A stretch of 52,997 nt of DNA from Balneolaceae bacterium (GCA_020832285.1 JAFIFB010000101.1:1-52997); one strand, 5' to 3'; positions 43,427-52,915 are shown, counted from the first letter of the stretch. Notes: generated by a model not told the origin, from the letters alone. Numbers and translations are program-made.

Positions 43427-43545
43427 GAAACTTTTTATGATGAATAAGGTTTAAAAAATTGAGCGTTCTTTAATGAATTTATTTATAAAATTTCATTATG
43501 TTTAGCACGTTTATCCAGATAGAATCGAAATAAATAAGGACAGGC

Positions 43546-44577
43546 ATGAAATCACTGAAAATAATATTATCGTATTGCTTAACTCTTTTCTTGGTTTTTG
43601 GAGTGGCAGAAATTTCTACAGCACAGGATGATCCGCGTGCTGAAGCAGTACAACTCTACAATAGTGCACAAGAGCTGGCAGGGGATAACCAATTTCTCGA
43701 TGCCATCGACGTATATCGCGAAGCACTTGAAATTGCCCGTGATAACGACTTGGATGATATTGTTGAACTCGTTGAGGAACGCTTGCCCAGGGTATACGCA
43801 AGCAGAGCCTCTAATGCATACAGACAGTTCCAAAGTGAACGAAATGTAGAAAATGTAAACAGGGCATTAGAATACTTTAAGGATTCTCAAGCTGCAGCTG
43901 AAGAGTTTAATGACCAGCAAGTTGCGCAACAGGCTATGGGAGCGGTACCCCAGTTATACTATGTGCGTTCTGTAATCCATTACAGAGAAGATAACTACAG
44001 CGACGCAATGGCAGACCTTGATACTGCTATCGAAATGAATGAGAACTATGCAGTTGCATATTATCAGAAAGGTATCGTTCAAAAAGCAATGGATCCTGAA
44101 AATGTAGAAGAGTTTATACAATGGTACGACAGGGCAATTGATATAGCTCAGCAAACCAACGACGACAGAACTCTTCAAAATGCTCGAAATGGTGCCAGAG
44201 ATGAACTGATTTACAGAGCAGTTAATCTGGCAGAAGAAAGAAGTTTTAGCCGTGCAGTTGAACTTCTTGAGCGTGTTGAACAGTACGACCCTAATTCATA
44301 TGAAGCCAAATACAGGCTTGCTGAAATTGCAAATGAAAGAGGTAACTGGTCTACAGCTGAACAAAATGCAAGACGTGCACTTGATCTTCACACCGGTGGT
44401 GTTGCCGATAAAGCCAAAATTTTCTTTGAGCTTGGAACTGCACTGAAAGGACAAGGTAACTATGAAGGTGCATGCTCCGCCTTTGAAGATGCAAGATATG
44501 GCGACTTTACTGAGCCTGCCAATCACGAACTTCAGTTCGAACTTGAATGTGAAGGGCATTCTCCCGCAGGCAGATAA
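43546..44577 (+). CDS. Exported TPR-repeat protein
   Basis: This 343-residue protein has a signal peptide (ending A-E-I-S-T-A-Q) and five to six TPR-like helix pairs. Examples are AVQLYNSAQELAGDNQFLDA near 34 and DAMADLDTAIEMNENYAVAY near 155. A third is NWSTAEQNARRALDLH, near 265. The C-terminus holds two cysteines (GACSAFE and FELECEG) that may form a disulfide. It is probably a periplasmic or outer-membrane scaffold, related in style to the protein at 18926. Its own promoter is likely, since 119 bases separate it from the LOG gene. A terminator follows it. Confidence 0.8.
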   Translation: MKSLKIILSYCLTLFLVFGVAEISTAQDDPRAEAVQLYNSAQELAGDNQFLDAIDVYREALEIARDNDLDDIVELVEERLPRVYASRASNAYRQFQSERNVENVNRALEYFKDSQAAAEEFNDQQVAQQAMGAVPQLYYVRSVIHYREDNYSDAMADLDTAIEMNENYAVAYYQKGIVQKAMDPENVEEFIQWYDRAIDIAQQTNDDRTLQNARNGARDELIYRAVNLAEERSFSRAVELLERVEQYDPNSYEAKYRLAEIANERGNWSTAEQNARRALDLHTGGVADKAKIFFELGTALKGQGNYEGACSAFEDARYGDFTEPANHELQFELECEGHSPAGR

Positions 44578-44602
44578 GATTTTTATCGCAGACGGTTTTT
44601 GC

Positions 44603-44640
44603 AAAAGCCAGCTCCTGATTAAAGGAGTTGGCTTTTTTTT
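44603..44640 (+). terminator. Intrinsic terminator after the TPR gene
   Basis: AAAAGCCAGCTCC pairs with GGAGTTGGCTTTT (one G-U pair) around the loop TGATTAAA, followed by a T run that overlaps the last bases of the stem. It lies between the TPR gene and transketolase. Confidence 0.85.
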
Positions 44641-44717
44641 TGGAATGGCTTTTGCCTTGTAAGGAACTTGACTATCTTTTTGCCCTGAAATTAAAATAAT
44701 ACTCCATAACCTGTTCG

Positions 44718-46721
44718 ATGTCACAAAAACAAGATTTAGCAAAAAACTGTGTAAATACAATCCGGTCACTTTCTATGGACGCTGTCCAGGCAGCAAATTC
44801 AGGCCATCCGGGTATGCCGATGGGAATGGCCGATGCTGCTTATGTTCTTTGGACCAAGTTTTTGAAACATAATCCCCGAAATCCCCGCTGGTATAATCGC
44901 GACAGGTTTATTTTATCGGCCGGTCACGGCTCCATGCTGCTCTACTCAATTTTGCACCTTAGCGGGTATGAAGTCTCACTCGACGAAATCAAAAAATTCC
45001 GTCAACTCGGTAGTATCACTCCTGGACACCCGGAGTTTGGCCTCACACCTGGAGTTGAAACCACAACAGGTCCCTTGGGCCAAGGATTCGGAACCGGCGT
45101 AGGCATGGCCATAGCAGAGGCTTTCATGGCCGAAACATTTAACAAAGATGATTTCAACCTGGTTGATCACTACATCTACGCCATCGTAAGTGATGGCGAT
45201 CTGATGGAGGGTATTTCTCATGAAGCAGCTTCCCTCGCAGGTCATCTGAAACTCGGTAAACTGATCTATCTATACGATTCCAATAAAATTTCAATAGACG
45301 GTTCAACTGATCTGGCTTTCACTGATGATACTGCCAAACGTTTTGAAGCTTACGGCTGGGACGTTCAGATTATTGACGGGCACAATCACGAAGAAATCGA
45401 AACCGCCATCAAAAAAGCACAGTCTGCGGATAGGCCATCTTTGATTGAGTGTAAAACACACATAGGTTTTGGCAGCCCGAATAAACAGGGCACAGCCGCA
45501 TCACATGGCGCTCCGCTGGGTGACGAAGAAATCAGGCTGACCAAGAAAAATCTGGGAATAGATCCGGACAAAACTTTCCATGTTCCGAAGGATGTGAAAC
45601 AGGAAATGCGCAAAGCAATAGAATTAGGAAACGAATGGGAAGAACAATGGAAAGCACTTCTTGCTGATTACGAAAAGGTGCATCCGGTAGACGGAGTTGC
45701 TTTTAAAAAATTCGTGAGCCGAACACTTCCTGAAAACTGGGATGAAGTATTGCCAGAATTTGAAACCAATGCCAAAGGAATGGCTACGCGGAAATCTTCA
45801 GGCGAGGTACTAAATCACATAAGTAAACATATTTTCAACCTCGTAGGTGGCTCTGCCGATTTAACCGGAAGTAATAATACCGAGCTTACAGAGGAAAGTA
45901 TATTTTCTTCGACAAACCGAACCGGAAGAAATCTGCACTACGGAGTTCGCGAACATGCAATGGCAGCCGCGCTAAACGGAATGGCTCTTGATGGTGCAAT
46001 TATTCCGTATGGAGGTACCTTCCTGGTCTTTTCCGACTACAACAAACCGGCTATTCGTATTGCCGCACTTTCTGAAATTCCATCTATTTTTGTATTCACA
46101 CACGATAGTATCGGGCTGGGAGAGGATGGGCCTACGCATCAGCCAGTAGAACATCTTGCAGCACTTCGTGCTATTCCTAATCTGAATGTACTACGCCCGG
46201 CGGACGCCAACGAAACCGCCTTCTGCTGGAAAGCTGCTATCGAAAAACATGATGGCCCTTCAACATTGATTCTTACCCGTCAGGCACAGCCTACTTTAGA
46301 TCGAACTGTCTATGCTTCGGCTAAAGGAGCTGAGAAGGGAGCATATATCCTCAAAAAAGAGAAAGGAGAACAGCCAGGACTGATTCTGATAGCCACCGGA
46401 TCTGAAGTTCACCTGGCACTCGAAGCATCTGAATTACTGGAGTCTGAGGGAATTTCTGTGCGTGTGGTGAGTATGCCTTGCGTCGAACTTTTTGAACAAC
46501 AAGATGATGACTACAAAAAAAGTGTCCTACCGCCATTCGTCAAAAAACGTATATCAATCGAAGCGGGAAGTACACTTGGCTGGCACAAGTGGGTGGGCAG
46601 TGAAGGCTTGGCAATAGGACTGGACCGGTTCGGCGTATCTGCACCATATAAAGACGCATTCGGGCAGCTTGGATTTACAAAAGAAAATATTGCAGCGAAA
46701 GCGAAAGAGCTTCTCAGTTAA
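44718..46721 (+). CDS. tkt: Transketolase
   Basis: This 667-residue thiamine-diphosphate enzyme of the pentose phosphate pathway transfers two-carbon units between sugar phosphates. The ThDP motif [18 protein letters not shown] lies near residues 155-172. The catalytic histidines and loop are visible: SGHPGMPMG near 28, [12 protein letters not shown] near 98, and [12 protein letters not shown] near 470. Domain order is N-terminal PP, pyrimidine (from about 350) and C-terminal (from about 540, [19 protein letters not shown]). Full length. It has its own promoter region after the terminator, and ends only 4 bases from the convergent phosphatase gene. Confidence 0.97.
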   Translation: MSQKQDLAKNCVNTIRSLSMDAVQAANSGHPGMPMGMADAAYVLWTKFLKHNPRNPRWYNRDRFILSAGHGSMLLYSILHLSGYEVSLDEIKKFRQLGSITPGHPEFGLTPGVETTTGPLGQGFGTGVGMAIAEAFMAETFNKDDFNLVDHYIYAIVSDGDLMEGISHEAASLAGHLKLGKLIYLYDSNKISIDGSTDLAFTDDTAKRFEAYGWDVQIIDGHNHEEIETAIKKAQSADRPSLIECKTHIGFGSPNKQGTAASHGAPLGDEEIRLTKKNLGIDPDKTFHVPKDVKQEMRKAIELGNEWEEQWKALLADYEKVHPVDGVAFKKFVSRTLPENWDEVLPEFETNAKGMATRKSSGEVLNHISKHIFNLVGGSADLTGSNNTELTEESIFSSTNRTGRNLHYGVREHAMAAALNGMALDGAIIPYGGTFLVFSDYNKPAIRIAALSEIPSIFVFTHDSIGLGEDGPTHQPVEHLAALRAIPNLNVLRPADANETAFCWKAAIEKHDGPSTLILTRQAQPTLDRTVYASAKGAEKGAYILKKEKGEQPGLILIATGSEVHLALEASELLESEGISVRVVSMPCVELFEQQDDDYKKSVLPPFVKKRISIEAGSTLGWHKWVGSEGLAIGLDRFGVSAPYKDAFGQLGFTKENIAAKAKELLS

Positions 46722-46725
46722 GTTG

Positions 46726-47871
46726 TCAAATCGGGTCGTTTTTATGGATGGTGGTAAAGGTGATGTCATCTATCGGTTTTTCGTCTCCGATGAACTGTTC
46801 AATGGATGACTGAATTTTCTGAGTGATGGTTTTTGCGTGAAGCGACCCGTATATAGAAAGAATTCCATCGAGACGATCTTCTCCATACTCTTCATTTCTG
46901 TTATTTCGGGCCTCTATCAAACCGTCGGTATAGAGCAGAAGACTGTCACCGGGTTCAAACTGATATTTTTTTTCCTGCAGTTCTCTTGCCAGGGCTTTAT
47001 TTGAGGTCATTCCCAATGCAAAACCATTGGTTTTCAAATTGAAAGTGCTGTCATGATTTTTATTATAAATGATAGGAATATTATGGCCCGCTCTTGAAAA
47101 GATGAAATGATCTTCACCATTCGGGAAAAAAGCGACACAGGCAGTTACAAATGTACGGTCGCGCTTGTTCGACTTAACATAGTTATTGAGTTCTAAAAAA
47201 AGCTCTTTCGGGCTTGGGTTAAGTTTTTTAATCAACAAATGTACAAGTGCCTGTATTCGTACCATGTATAGAGCTGCACTCAGCCCTTTTCCAGAGACAT
47301 CTGCTATAATCACATACGTTCCCTTTTCTGTTCGGATGATATCAACATAATCTCCTCCAACCTCCTGGGCAGTGGCTGCAAATGAATATACCTCAAGCTG
47401 ATCTATTTTCATGCTGGATGGCGGAAGAAGACTTAACTGGATTTCACGGGCAAAATCGAGCTCTTTTTGTACGTCCGATTTTTCAAGGAGTTCAATCAAA
47501 AGAATAACGAGCATACCGCCAAAAGCAACAGGAAGAAATAATGGATGAATTATATAGCCTGTTAAACCGACGAGTATAAAAATATAGTGCAGAAAAAAAC
47601 TGACCAGCGACACCCCAAAAACCAACCTTCTAACAGGGTTCAGTCGTTTAGTAAGTGCCGAGAGTACACTCAGAGTACGATGATAAATTGGAATTTCATC
47701 AGCCGGTGTTTCTGGATTGATCTCCTGAACGGCATCAAAGTAGAGCTGCTTCAGCCTTTTTGAATCGGACTGAAGCTCCTTTCCAAGTTGTTTGGAGCTC
47801 ATCCCGGTAACGTACTCTTCGTAAAAAGCCTTTGTTGAAAATGAAGATTTGGTTTCGTTTTTTAATGCCAT
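46726..47871 (-). CDS. Membrane-anchored SpoIIE/RsbU-type serine phosphatase
   Basis: This 381-residue PPM phosphatase is likely part of partner-switching regulation (it would act on an anti-sigma-factor antagonist). An N-terminal cytosolic segment (1-80) is followed by two membrane helices (about 83-103 and 110-130). The linker LEKSDVQKELDFAREIQLSL leads into the phosphatase domain (from about 165). The metal-binding aspartates are in EVGGDYVDI and VIIADVSGKG, then LLLYTDGLIEARN, with a late DDIT near the end. No anti-sigma antagonist gene or kinase is nearby. Convergent with tkt and with no terminator between them. Confidence 0.9.
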   Translation of the reverse strand: MALKNETKSSFSTKAFYEEYVTGMSSKQLGKELQSDSKRLKQLYFDAVQEINPETPADEIPIYHRTLSVLSALTKRLNPVRRLVFGVSLVSFFLHYIFILVGLTGYIIHPLFLPVAFGGMLVILLIELLEKSDVQKELDFAREIQLSLLPPSSMKIDQLEVYSFAATAQEVGGDYVDIIRTEKGTYVIIADVSGKGLSAALYMVRIQALVHLLIKKLNPSPKELFLELNNYVKSNKRDRTFVTACVAFFPNGEDHFIFSRAGHNIPIIYNKNHDSTFNLKTNGFALGMTSNKALARELQEKKYQFEPGDSLLLYTDGLIEARNNRNEEYGEDRLDGILSIYGSLHAKTITQKIQSSIEQFIGDEKPIDDITFTTIHKNDPI

Positions 47872-48749
47872 TCTGGGTCATTTTTTCTGTGATGGATATA
47901 AATACAATACGGTGAAACCTGAAAAAAGTTAATAGTATTCTGGCTTTAAGGTATCTAATTCGGATTGGAATCTGATAACAGATAAAACAACACTCAGTTT
48001 GGCAACAAGTTCTCCTTTTTGATTGGTGACATCAAACCTGGCTGCCACAGTTTTAGAACAGATGTAAATTCATTTCTCATCGTCGATCAGTTCACCATTT
48101 TTCGCTATTTTTAATGAAACAGATGGGTTGATTGATCTTATTTTCCGCTTTTCCAGATGATGAAACAAATACCAATGCATATTCACCCGATGAAAAGACT
48201 TGACTATGACCCCGCAGTGAACAGTTCCGTTGCTATTAAGCCCTGTTCCCAGGTAAATTTTACTTTTAAGAATCGTTACCGTCCTGATTTTTTTTGTTGA
48301 AATGCGGAAATTATTATTTCAAATTTGATTGATGCATTTTTCTGAAATACTTCACGATAAATCCATTCAATAATTATTTGTGAATAATGCAAGATAAATT
48401 TGAATACTTCTTCCCCTGTAAACTATACCGTTAATTACAATTTGTTTCCGGGTTTATTAAGATGAGAGGGTGTACTGGTTAAGTTAAATTTTCAATTAAA
48501 AATTATCGAATATTCCGGTTTGATTTTTTAAGATTTTTTGCAAAGTTTAAAGTATTAGTTCTGCAGAAATCTTATTATGGCAATCTTAAAAAATTAACTT
48601 TCTAAAGGCTGGTGCTGGGATAAATTGTTAGGTGGGTTATACTTCTTCAAATTAAGTATTCAGCTTTTTTAGATTTAAATAATCAATTTATTTGATTTTC
48701 TGATGCCTTAGGCTGCAGTCCTTTAATAAAATACAGGGTTAAATAATAT
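47872..48749. other. Long intergenic region with a pseudogene and an AT-rich promoter region
   Basis: 47929-48318 holds a decayed coding region (separate entry). The rest (48320-48749) is very AT-rich and leads into the ROK gene, so it should contain its promoter. I saw no repeat of the other families and no RNA gene in it. Confidence 0.5.
47929..48318 (-). pseudogene. Hotdog-fold (thioesterase-like) pseudogene with in-frame TGA
   Basis: The minus strand is open for about 82 codons to a TGA at 48070-48072, then in the same frame for 46 more codons to TAA at 47929-47931. The translation before the stop includes SKIYLGTGLNSNGTVHCG and SLKIAKNGELIDDEK. After it comes CSKTVAARFDVTNQKGELVA and LSVVLSVI, the strand pattern of a hotdog-fold thioesterase C-terminus. 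A TGG-to-TGA change (Trp to stop) explains the break with one base. There is no credible start codon at the upstream end (a stop lies at 48319-48321), so the N-terminus is also damaged. Stop-codon readthrough or selenocysteine insertion is possible in principle, but I see no supporting element. Confidence 0.55.
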
Positions 48750-49988
48750 ATGCTTACAGGGTCAAACCTTAAATATGCAAATTCGTATAATCTCCGGTTG
48801 GTACTTGAGATAATTCGTCTTTATGGGCCGCTTTCCAGGATTGATATTGCCCGCAACACACAACTGACGGCTCAAACGGTCACAAATATTACAAAAAAAC
48901 TCCTGAAATCCGGATTGATCTATGAATCGTCAAGGCACCAAGAGGGTAGAGGGGCGCCATCAATCATGCTGAAAGTGGATCCTAATGCGGCCTACTCTGT
49001 AGGAGTAGATTTTGATAAAGACAATCTCACTTGCGTACTGGTAGACCTTGATGGTAATATTACTCAGCGACTAGATTTACAACTGGACCACCCCTCACCG
49101 GATGAAGCTATAGATTTGATTACCTGTAAGGTAGAAGAACTGATTCATATAGCCGATGTTGAAAAAAAGGATATTTGGGGTTTGGGAGTTGGTTTCCCCG
49201 GCCCAATGGCGATTATGAATGGCAGTATTCAGGTAAATGCGGTAAATCCAATATTTCCGGGATGGAACCGTGTACCGGTTGTGAAAAAGCTTGAGGAAAA
49301 ACTTAATCTTCCTGTTTTTCTCGAAAACAATGCCGCTGCTGCTGCAATCGGTGAGCGTTGGTATGGGGCCGGTAAATATGTAGACACTTTTTTTTATATT
49401 TTTTTTGGCGCTGGTCTTGGTGGCGGTTTAGTTATGAACGGACAACTTTTTCCGGGATTTACAGGGAATGCCGGTGAATTAGGATATTTTCCTATTGTAA
49501 ATGAAAAAGTTCAAAACATCGCTGATAATCCATTTCCGCATCTGGGCATGTATTTTGATTTGATTTCTCTGTTTAAAAAATTGCATATAGAAGGATTTTC
49601 AATTTCCTCAATTGATCAACTGGAGAAACTTTTTTACATGAATAATCCGGTTTTAAACGAGTGGATTAATCGGGGAACGGATCAATTGGTCTACTCTATA
49701 TTGGCAATAGAATATATCATTGATCCTGACGCAATATTCTTTGGTGGGCGCTTGCCAAGTGCAATCGTAACACGAATTATTGAACTGATAAATAAAAACC
49801 TGGAGAAGTTAAGACTGCCTGATTTAAAAGAAGTTCCCGAACTGAAAATTGCCACAGCAGGTAAGGACTCGGCAGCTCTTGGTTCGGCTACACTGCCATT
49901 CTATACCACATTTTCTCCCCATCCTGGCCTGATGATGAAAAAAGCTAAAACAGATGAAAATACCAGGTACGAAAACTTTTTCTCCTGA
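48750..49988 (+). CDS. ROK-family transcriptional repressor
   Basis: This 412-residue protein has an N-terminal winged helix-turn-helix (residues about 15-75, GPLSRIDIARNTQLTAQTVT) and a C-terminal ROK sugar-kinase-like domain (about 80-390). It looks like a non-kinase regulator. The catalytic Asp of the ENDxN motif is replaced by N194 (LENNAAAA). The zinc motif CxCGxxGC is absent, and the GELGH histidine is Y246 (AGELGYF). The phosphate-binding GVDFDKDNLT also departs from DxGxT. GAGLGGGLVMNGQLFPGFTG is conserved. It probably senses a sugar and controls a nearby utilisation locus, but its immediate downstream neighbour is only the SusD remnant. Confidence 0.88.
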   Translation: MLTGSNLKYANSYNLRLVLEIIRLYGPLSRIDIARNTQLTAQTVTNITKKLLKSGLIYESSRHQEGRGAPSIMLKVDPNAAYSVGVDFDKDNLTCVLVDLDGNITQRLDLQLDHPSPDEAIDLITCKVEELIHIADVEKKDIWGLGVGFPGPMAIMNGSIQVNAVNPIFPGWNRVPVVKKLEEKLNLPVFLENNAAAAAIGERWYGAGKYVDTFFYIFFGAGLGGGLVMNGQLFPGFTGNAGELGYFPIVNEKVQNIADNPFPHLGMYFDLISLFKKLHIEGFSISSIDQLEKLFYMNNPVLNEWINRGTDQLVYSILAIEYIIDPDAIFFGGRLPSAIVTRIIELINKNLEKLRLPDLKEVPELKIATAGKDSAALGSATLPFYTTFSPHPGLMMKKAKTDENTRYENFFS

Positions 49989-50118
49989 AAAAATATCAAA
50001 TTTTTTCTGTCAGTTCGTTGTAATTTATGTAATAAATCCAGAATTGTAAAACTGTTTAATGCCGCCAAATATTGATTGATAATTTAAGAGGGTACTGCAG
50101 TTCTGACCGGAACACTGA

Positions 50119-50349
50119 GGTAGTAACCAACGATCAGGGTGTTTCAACAGGTTCTTTGATTTTGCCCGATGGGGAATCGCTGACCAGGAATTGAACTCCT
50201 ACTTTGAGTGGGAAAGCAGCTCTGAGAGCGGAAGTCAGGGCGGATATCTGAGCGGAAGCTCTTTTCAGTCAGGACAGAATGAATACTTTCCGGTGCCTCA
50301 GCGCCAGATAGACCTGAGTGAGGGAGTACTTGAACAGCCTTTGTACTGA
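50119..50349 (+). pseudogene. C-terminal remnant of a SusD/RagB outer-membrane lipoprotein
   Basis: An open frame without a start codon translates from 50149 as RFFDFARWGIADQEL and ends YFPVPQRQIDLSEG, then VLEQPLY and a stop. These are the conserved C-terminal SusD segments: the RFFDLARWG motif and the YFPIPxxEID ending. Only about 66 codons remain of roughly 500. Upstream the sequence degenerates, with a stop at 50116-50118, and no SusC is present. It is a leftover of a lost polysaccharide- or sugar-uptake locus and lies directly after the ROK repressor. Terminators follow it as if they once ended the operon. Confidence 0.8.
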
Positions 50350-50372
50350 TTATTCTTAACTGATAACCTAAT

Positions 50373-50409
50373 ACCGGGTTTGAAATCCGGTTTCGGGTTT
50401 TATTTTTTT
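50373..50409 (+). terminator. Intrinsic terminator after the SusD remnant
   Basis: CCGGGTTTGAAATCCGG forms a short imperfect stem, followed by TTTCGGG and then TTTTATTTTTTT. The T-run suggests an old operon end that has been retained. Confidence 0.5.
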
Positions 50410-50426
50410 GTGTATGCTATAACAGT

Positions 50427-50458
50427 AAAAGGTGTGGTGTAAAAGCCGCACCTTTTTT
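50427..50458. terminator. Bidirectional terminator between SusD remnant and desaturase
   Basis: AAAAGGTGTGG pairs with CCGCACCTTTT (one G-U pair) around an 8-base loop, followed by T's on the plus strand. It overlaps the stop of the minus-strand desaturase gene (TAA at 50457-50459), so it may serve both directions. Confidence 0.7.
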
Positions 50459-51932
50459 ATGAATACCGATCAAGAATTTCAACAGCATTAAGCGCAGACT
50501 GTATTACCAAAGGAATACCGCCGCCGGGATGTGTGCTCCCGCCAACAAGGTATACATTTTTCATTTGTCCGAATTTATTGCGGGGCCTTGCGAAAGCAGC
50601 AGTTTTATTGTTTGAAGATGTTCCGTAAATGCTTCCGCGATTAGAATTGTAAAGTTTAAAAAAGTCGGTGGGTGTAATCGTTTTAGTAAATTCAATGGAG
50701 TCACCAAGTCCCTCAAGGCCTTTACTCTCAAGTATATTTATGATTTTTTCTTTGTAATTGGGTACCATTTCACTCCAGTTTTGCGATTCGTGTAAGTAGG
50801 GAGCGTTAACCAGGACAAAAAGGTTGGAAGAACCCGGAGGTGCATGATCCGGTTCGGTGACCGATGTATTTGCCACATATATTGTTGGATCACTTGGCAG
50901 CATATAGTGTTCAAAAATCTCATTGAACTCTATTCTGTAATCATCCGAAAAAAAGATGTTGTGGTGTTTTAGATGCGGCCACTTTTTCCGGCACCCAAGT
51001 AATAAAACAAATCCGGAACATGAAGGCTCAATTTGTTTTTGCTTTTCTTTCCGGCTTTTCGATACAGATCGTTCCGGCAGCAGGTTTAACAGAGTTTCAG
51101 ACGCATCTGCATTGGAAAACAGAATATCACAGGAAACTTCGGTGCCGGTTTCGAGTAATACACCGGTAGCCCGTTTTTTTCGTGTGATGACTGACTGAAC
51201 GCCTTTGTTAAAATGAAATGTGACACCCATTCTTTCTGCAAGAATACGCATGGCCCTTGCAATGTTATACATTCCGCCGTTAACATAATACCCACCCTGA
51301 TTAATTTCGATATGTGGAATCACATTCAGCGTGGCCGGTGCCTGGTAAGGAGAGGAACCGTTGTATGTGGCAAATCGCTTAAAAAACTTCCGAAGATAAT
51401 CGGAGGAAACAAATTCGTCAACTTTATCCGAAACGGTTGTAAAAGCATCAATATCAAGGAATTCTCTTACATTCAGACGAGCAATATCACGGATGCCATA
51501 GAGAGGGTTATAAATAAAGGCATCAGAAGTATGGTTATAGATCTCTTCTGAACGTTTCAAAAAACGGATGTAAGCGTCAGCATCTTCTGGTGCAAAAGAT
51601 TTAATCTGTTCAAGAGCTTTTTCACGTTCGGAAAAACTGTCAAAAATTACTCCGTCTGAATAAAAATAACGACAGAGTGGATTCAAACTATTGTATTCCA
51701 GATACTCATTCAGGCTATAGCCACACTTAGAAAATAACTTTTCAAGAAGGTAGGGCATGGTAAACAGTGTTGGCCCGGTGTCGAAACGATATCCGTCAGA
51801 CCAAATCTGCTGCATTTTCCCTCCTTCAGAACTGTTTTTTTCAAAGACAGAGACACGGTATCCACGTTTTGCAAGAAGCGAAGCTGAGGCAAGCCCGCCA
51901 AGCCCTGCCCCGATAACGATGGCTTGTTTCAT
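50457..51932 (-). CDS. Carotenoid desaturase (CrtI/CrtD family)
   Basis: This 491-residue FAD-dependent enzyme introduces double bonds into a carotenoid. The dinucleotide-binding motif GAGLGGLASASLLAKRGYRV is at residues 8-27, and the C-terminal FAD segment is VYLVGGSTHPGGGIPLVIQS. The middle motif FATYNGSSPYQAPATLNVIP resembles the hydroxycarotenoid 3,4-desaturase (CrtD) branch more than phytoene desaturase, but this is judged by eye. Other carotenoid genes (crtB, crtY) are not in the window. The start has no Shine-Dalgarno site, and it seems monocistronic. A carotenoid fits a pigmented marine bacterium. Confidence 0.85.
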   Translation of the reverse strand: MKQAIVIGAGLGGLASASLLAKRGYRVSVFEKNSSEGGKMQQIWSDGYRFDTGPTLFTMPYLLEKLFSKCGYSLNEYLEYNSLNPLCRYFYSDGVIFDSFSEREKALEQIKSFAPEDADAYIRFLKRSEEIYNHTSDAFIYNPLYGIRDIARLNVREFLDIDAFTTVSDKVDEFVSSDYLRKFFKRFATYNGSSPYQAPATLNVIPHIEINQGGYYVNGGMYNIARAMRILAERMGVTFHFNKGVQSVITRKKRATGVLLETGTEVSCDILFSNADASETLLNLLPERSVSKSRKEKQKQIEPSCSGFVLLLGCRKKWPHLKHHNIFFSDDYRIEFNEIFEHYMLPSDPTIYVANTSVTEPDHAPPGSSNLFVLVNAPYLHESQNWSEMVPNYKEKIINILESKGLEGLGDSIEFTKTITPTDFFKLYNSNRGSIYGTSSNNKTAAFARPRNKFGQMKNVYLVGGSTHPGGGIPLVIQSALNAVEILDRYS

Positions 51933-51974
51933 TCAGTCATGTAATTGAAGTATTGAGAGGCCAACTCCTTCTGT

Positions 51975-52136
51975 TTAACCTGCATTATTCACAATAAATA
52001 ATTGATTGGTTTTATCGGAAAGTTCGTCAGTAAGATACATCAAGCAAAGATTTAAATTATATTCATCGAAGTGAAATTTGCCTCTGGCTGTATAGCAGGT
52101 CTTGATCAAAACAAATTTTCTTGGTGAATAATCCAA
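51975..52136 (-). CDS. Possible small open frame or gene remnant, unknown
   Basis: A 53-codon open stretch with a possible TTG start translates to protein-like sequence (DYSPRKFVLIKTCYTARGK, then FHFDEYNLNLCLMYLTDELS). It lies just upstream of the desaturase gene on the same strand. An overlapping second frame upstream also looks protein-like, so a frameshifted pseudogene is possible. No Shine-Dalgarno site or family match supports it, and it may be chance. Confidence 0.2.
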   Translation of the reverse strand: MDYSPRKFVLIKTCYTARGKFHFDEYNLNLCLMYLTDELSDKTNQLFIVNNAG

Positions 52137-52463
52137 TTAATTGTATCAGTATTTTGCAAAGTAAATATCAGATCTTTCAGGTAACATTCCGAAGAACCTG
52201 TTACAATGAAACGGTGCAAGATAGCTGATCTCACTTCAAAGATAAACAGTCAGATTTCGAATCCTGCAAAACTGGCTCAATTCGGGTGAATTAATTCGGG
52301 CAGGTATATCAGACGTATTAAAAAACCATGATTGTTATGGTGAAATATAAAATGATGATAACGTCATCATACAATTCAAGCAGTGAGATGGGTCCCTTTT
52401 TTGGCCAAAGCATTTGTTTCTAACTCAAATTCCGAAAAATCTTAAAAATCAACATCTATTTTT

Positions 52464-52607
52464 TTAAACAACTCTTTGTAGAACTACATCAATTATTTTA
52501 AAATGTGTCAAGCTTTCTGTTCTTCCATCCCGCCAGCGGATGGTATTTTCGGTTTCTATGGTTATTAAAAAGTAATGATTTTTAAGTGGCTCAAATAATG
52601 ACAGCAC
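52464..52607 (-). CDS. Possible small open frame or gene remnant, unknown
   Basis: A 47-codon open stretch from a GTG translates to FEPLKNHYFLITIETENTI, then RWRDGRTESLTHFKIID and VVLQRVV before a stop. The amino-acid pattern looks like a protein tail rather than random text, but I recognise no family and there is no ribosome site. The 285-bp repeat begins about 25 bases upstream. Confidence 0.2.
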   Translation of the reverse strand: MLSLFEPLKNHYFLITIETENTIRWRDGRTESLTHFKIIDVVLQRVV

Positions 52608-52632
52608 CAGTGGAATGCGGTGTTTTTTTCAT

Positions 52633-52915
52633 GGAGTCGAGCTCATCTATTTCCCACGCAGCGAAGCGGAGTGAAATCTCCCTGGTATTGAAAGGAGCGT
52701 GTTTAGGCGTTGTTTAGGTTAGTTCCCATCGCAGGGAGATCTCTCCATGAACTCGCTCCGCACGTTTAGTCGAGATGACAGGTCAGCTTTTATTATGATA
52801 GGCGGCATTTCAGTATCCCAATCATGCGTCATTCAGATTTACGCCGCTGTATAATAATATGGCTCGGGATGAAGAATATTTTAGATTTGTGGATTGAATT
52901 GTAAAATTTATTATA
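52633..52915 (+). repeat. ~285-bp dispersed intergenic repeat, copy 2
   Basis: This matches 21172-21456 in the same orientation from GGAGTCGAGCTCATC to the TTATAC end. The complementary arms GCGAAGCGGAGTGAAATCTC and GGAGATCTCTCCATGAACTC are conserved. The loop part between them varies more than the arms, which suggests that the structure is maintained. Confidence 0.8.

Larger units (their letters stand above)
49989..50456. other. Intergenic region with SusD remnant and terminators
   Basis: The first 130 bases (49989-50118) show no similarity I recognise. They are followed by the SusD C-terminal remnant (50119-50349), then by two hairpins with T-runs (50373-50409 and 50427-50458). No other fragment of a carbohydrate locus was seen. 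Confidence 0.5.

Noticed and set aside
48070-48072. TGA as selenocysteine codon in the hotdog-like frame
   Set aside because: No SECIS-like stem follows, the residue aligns with a Trp position by eye, and the N-terminus is also damaged, so decay is simpler.
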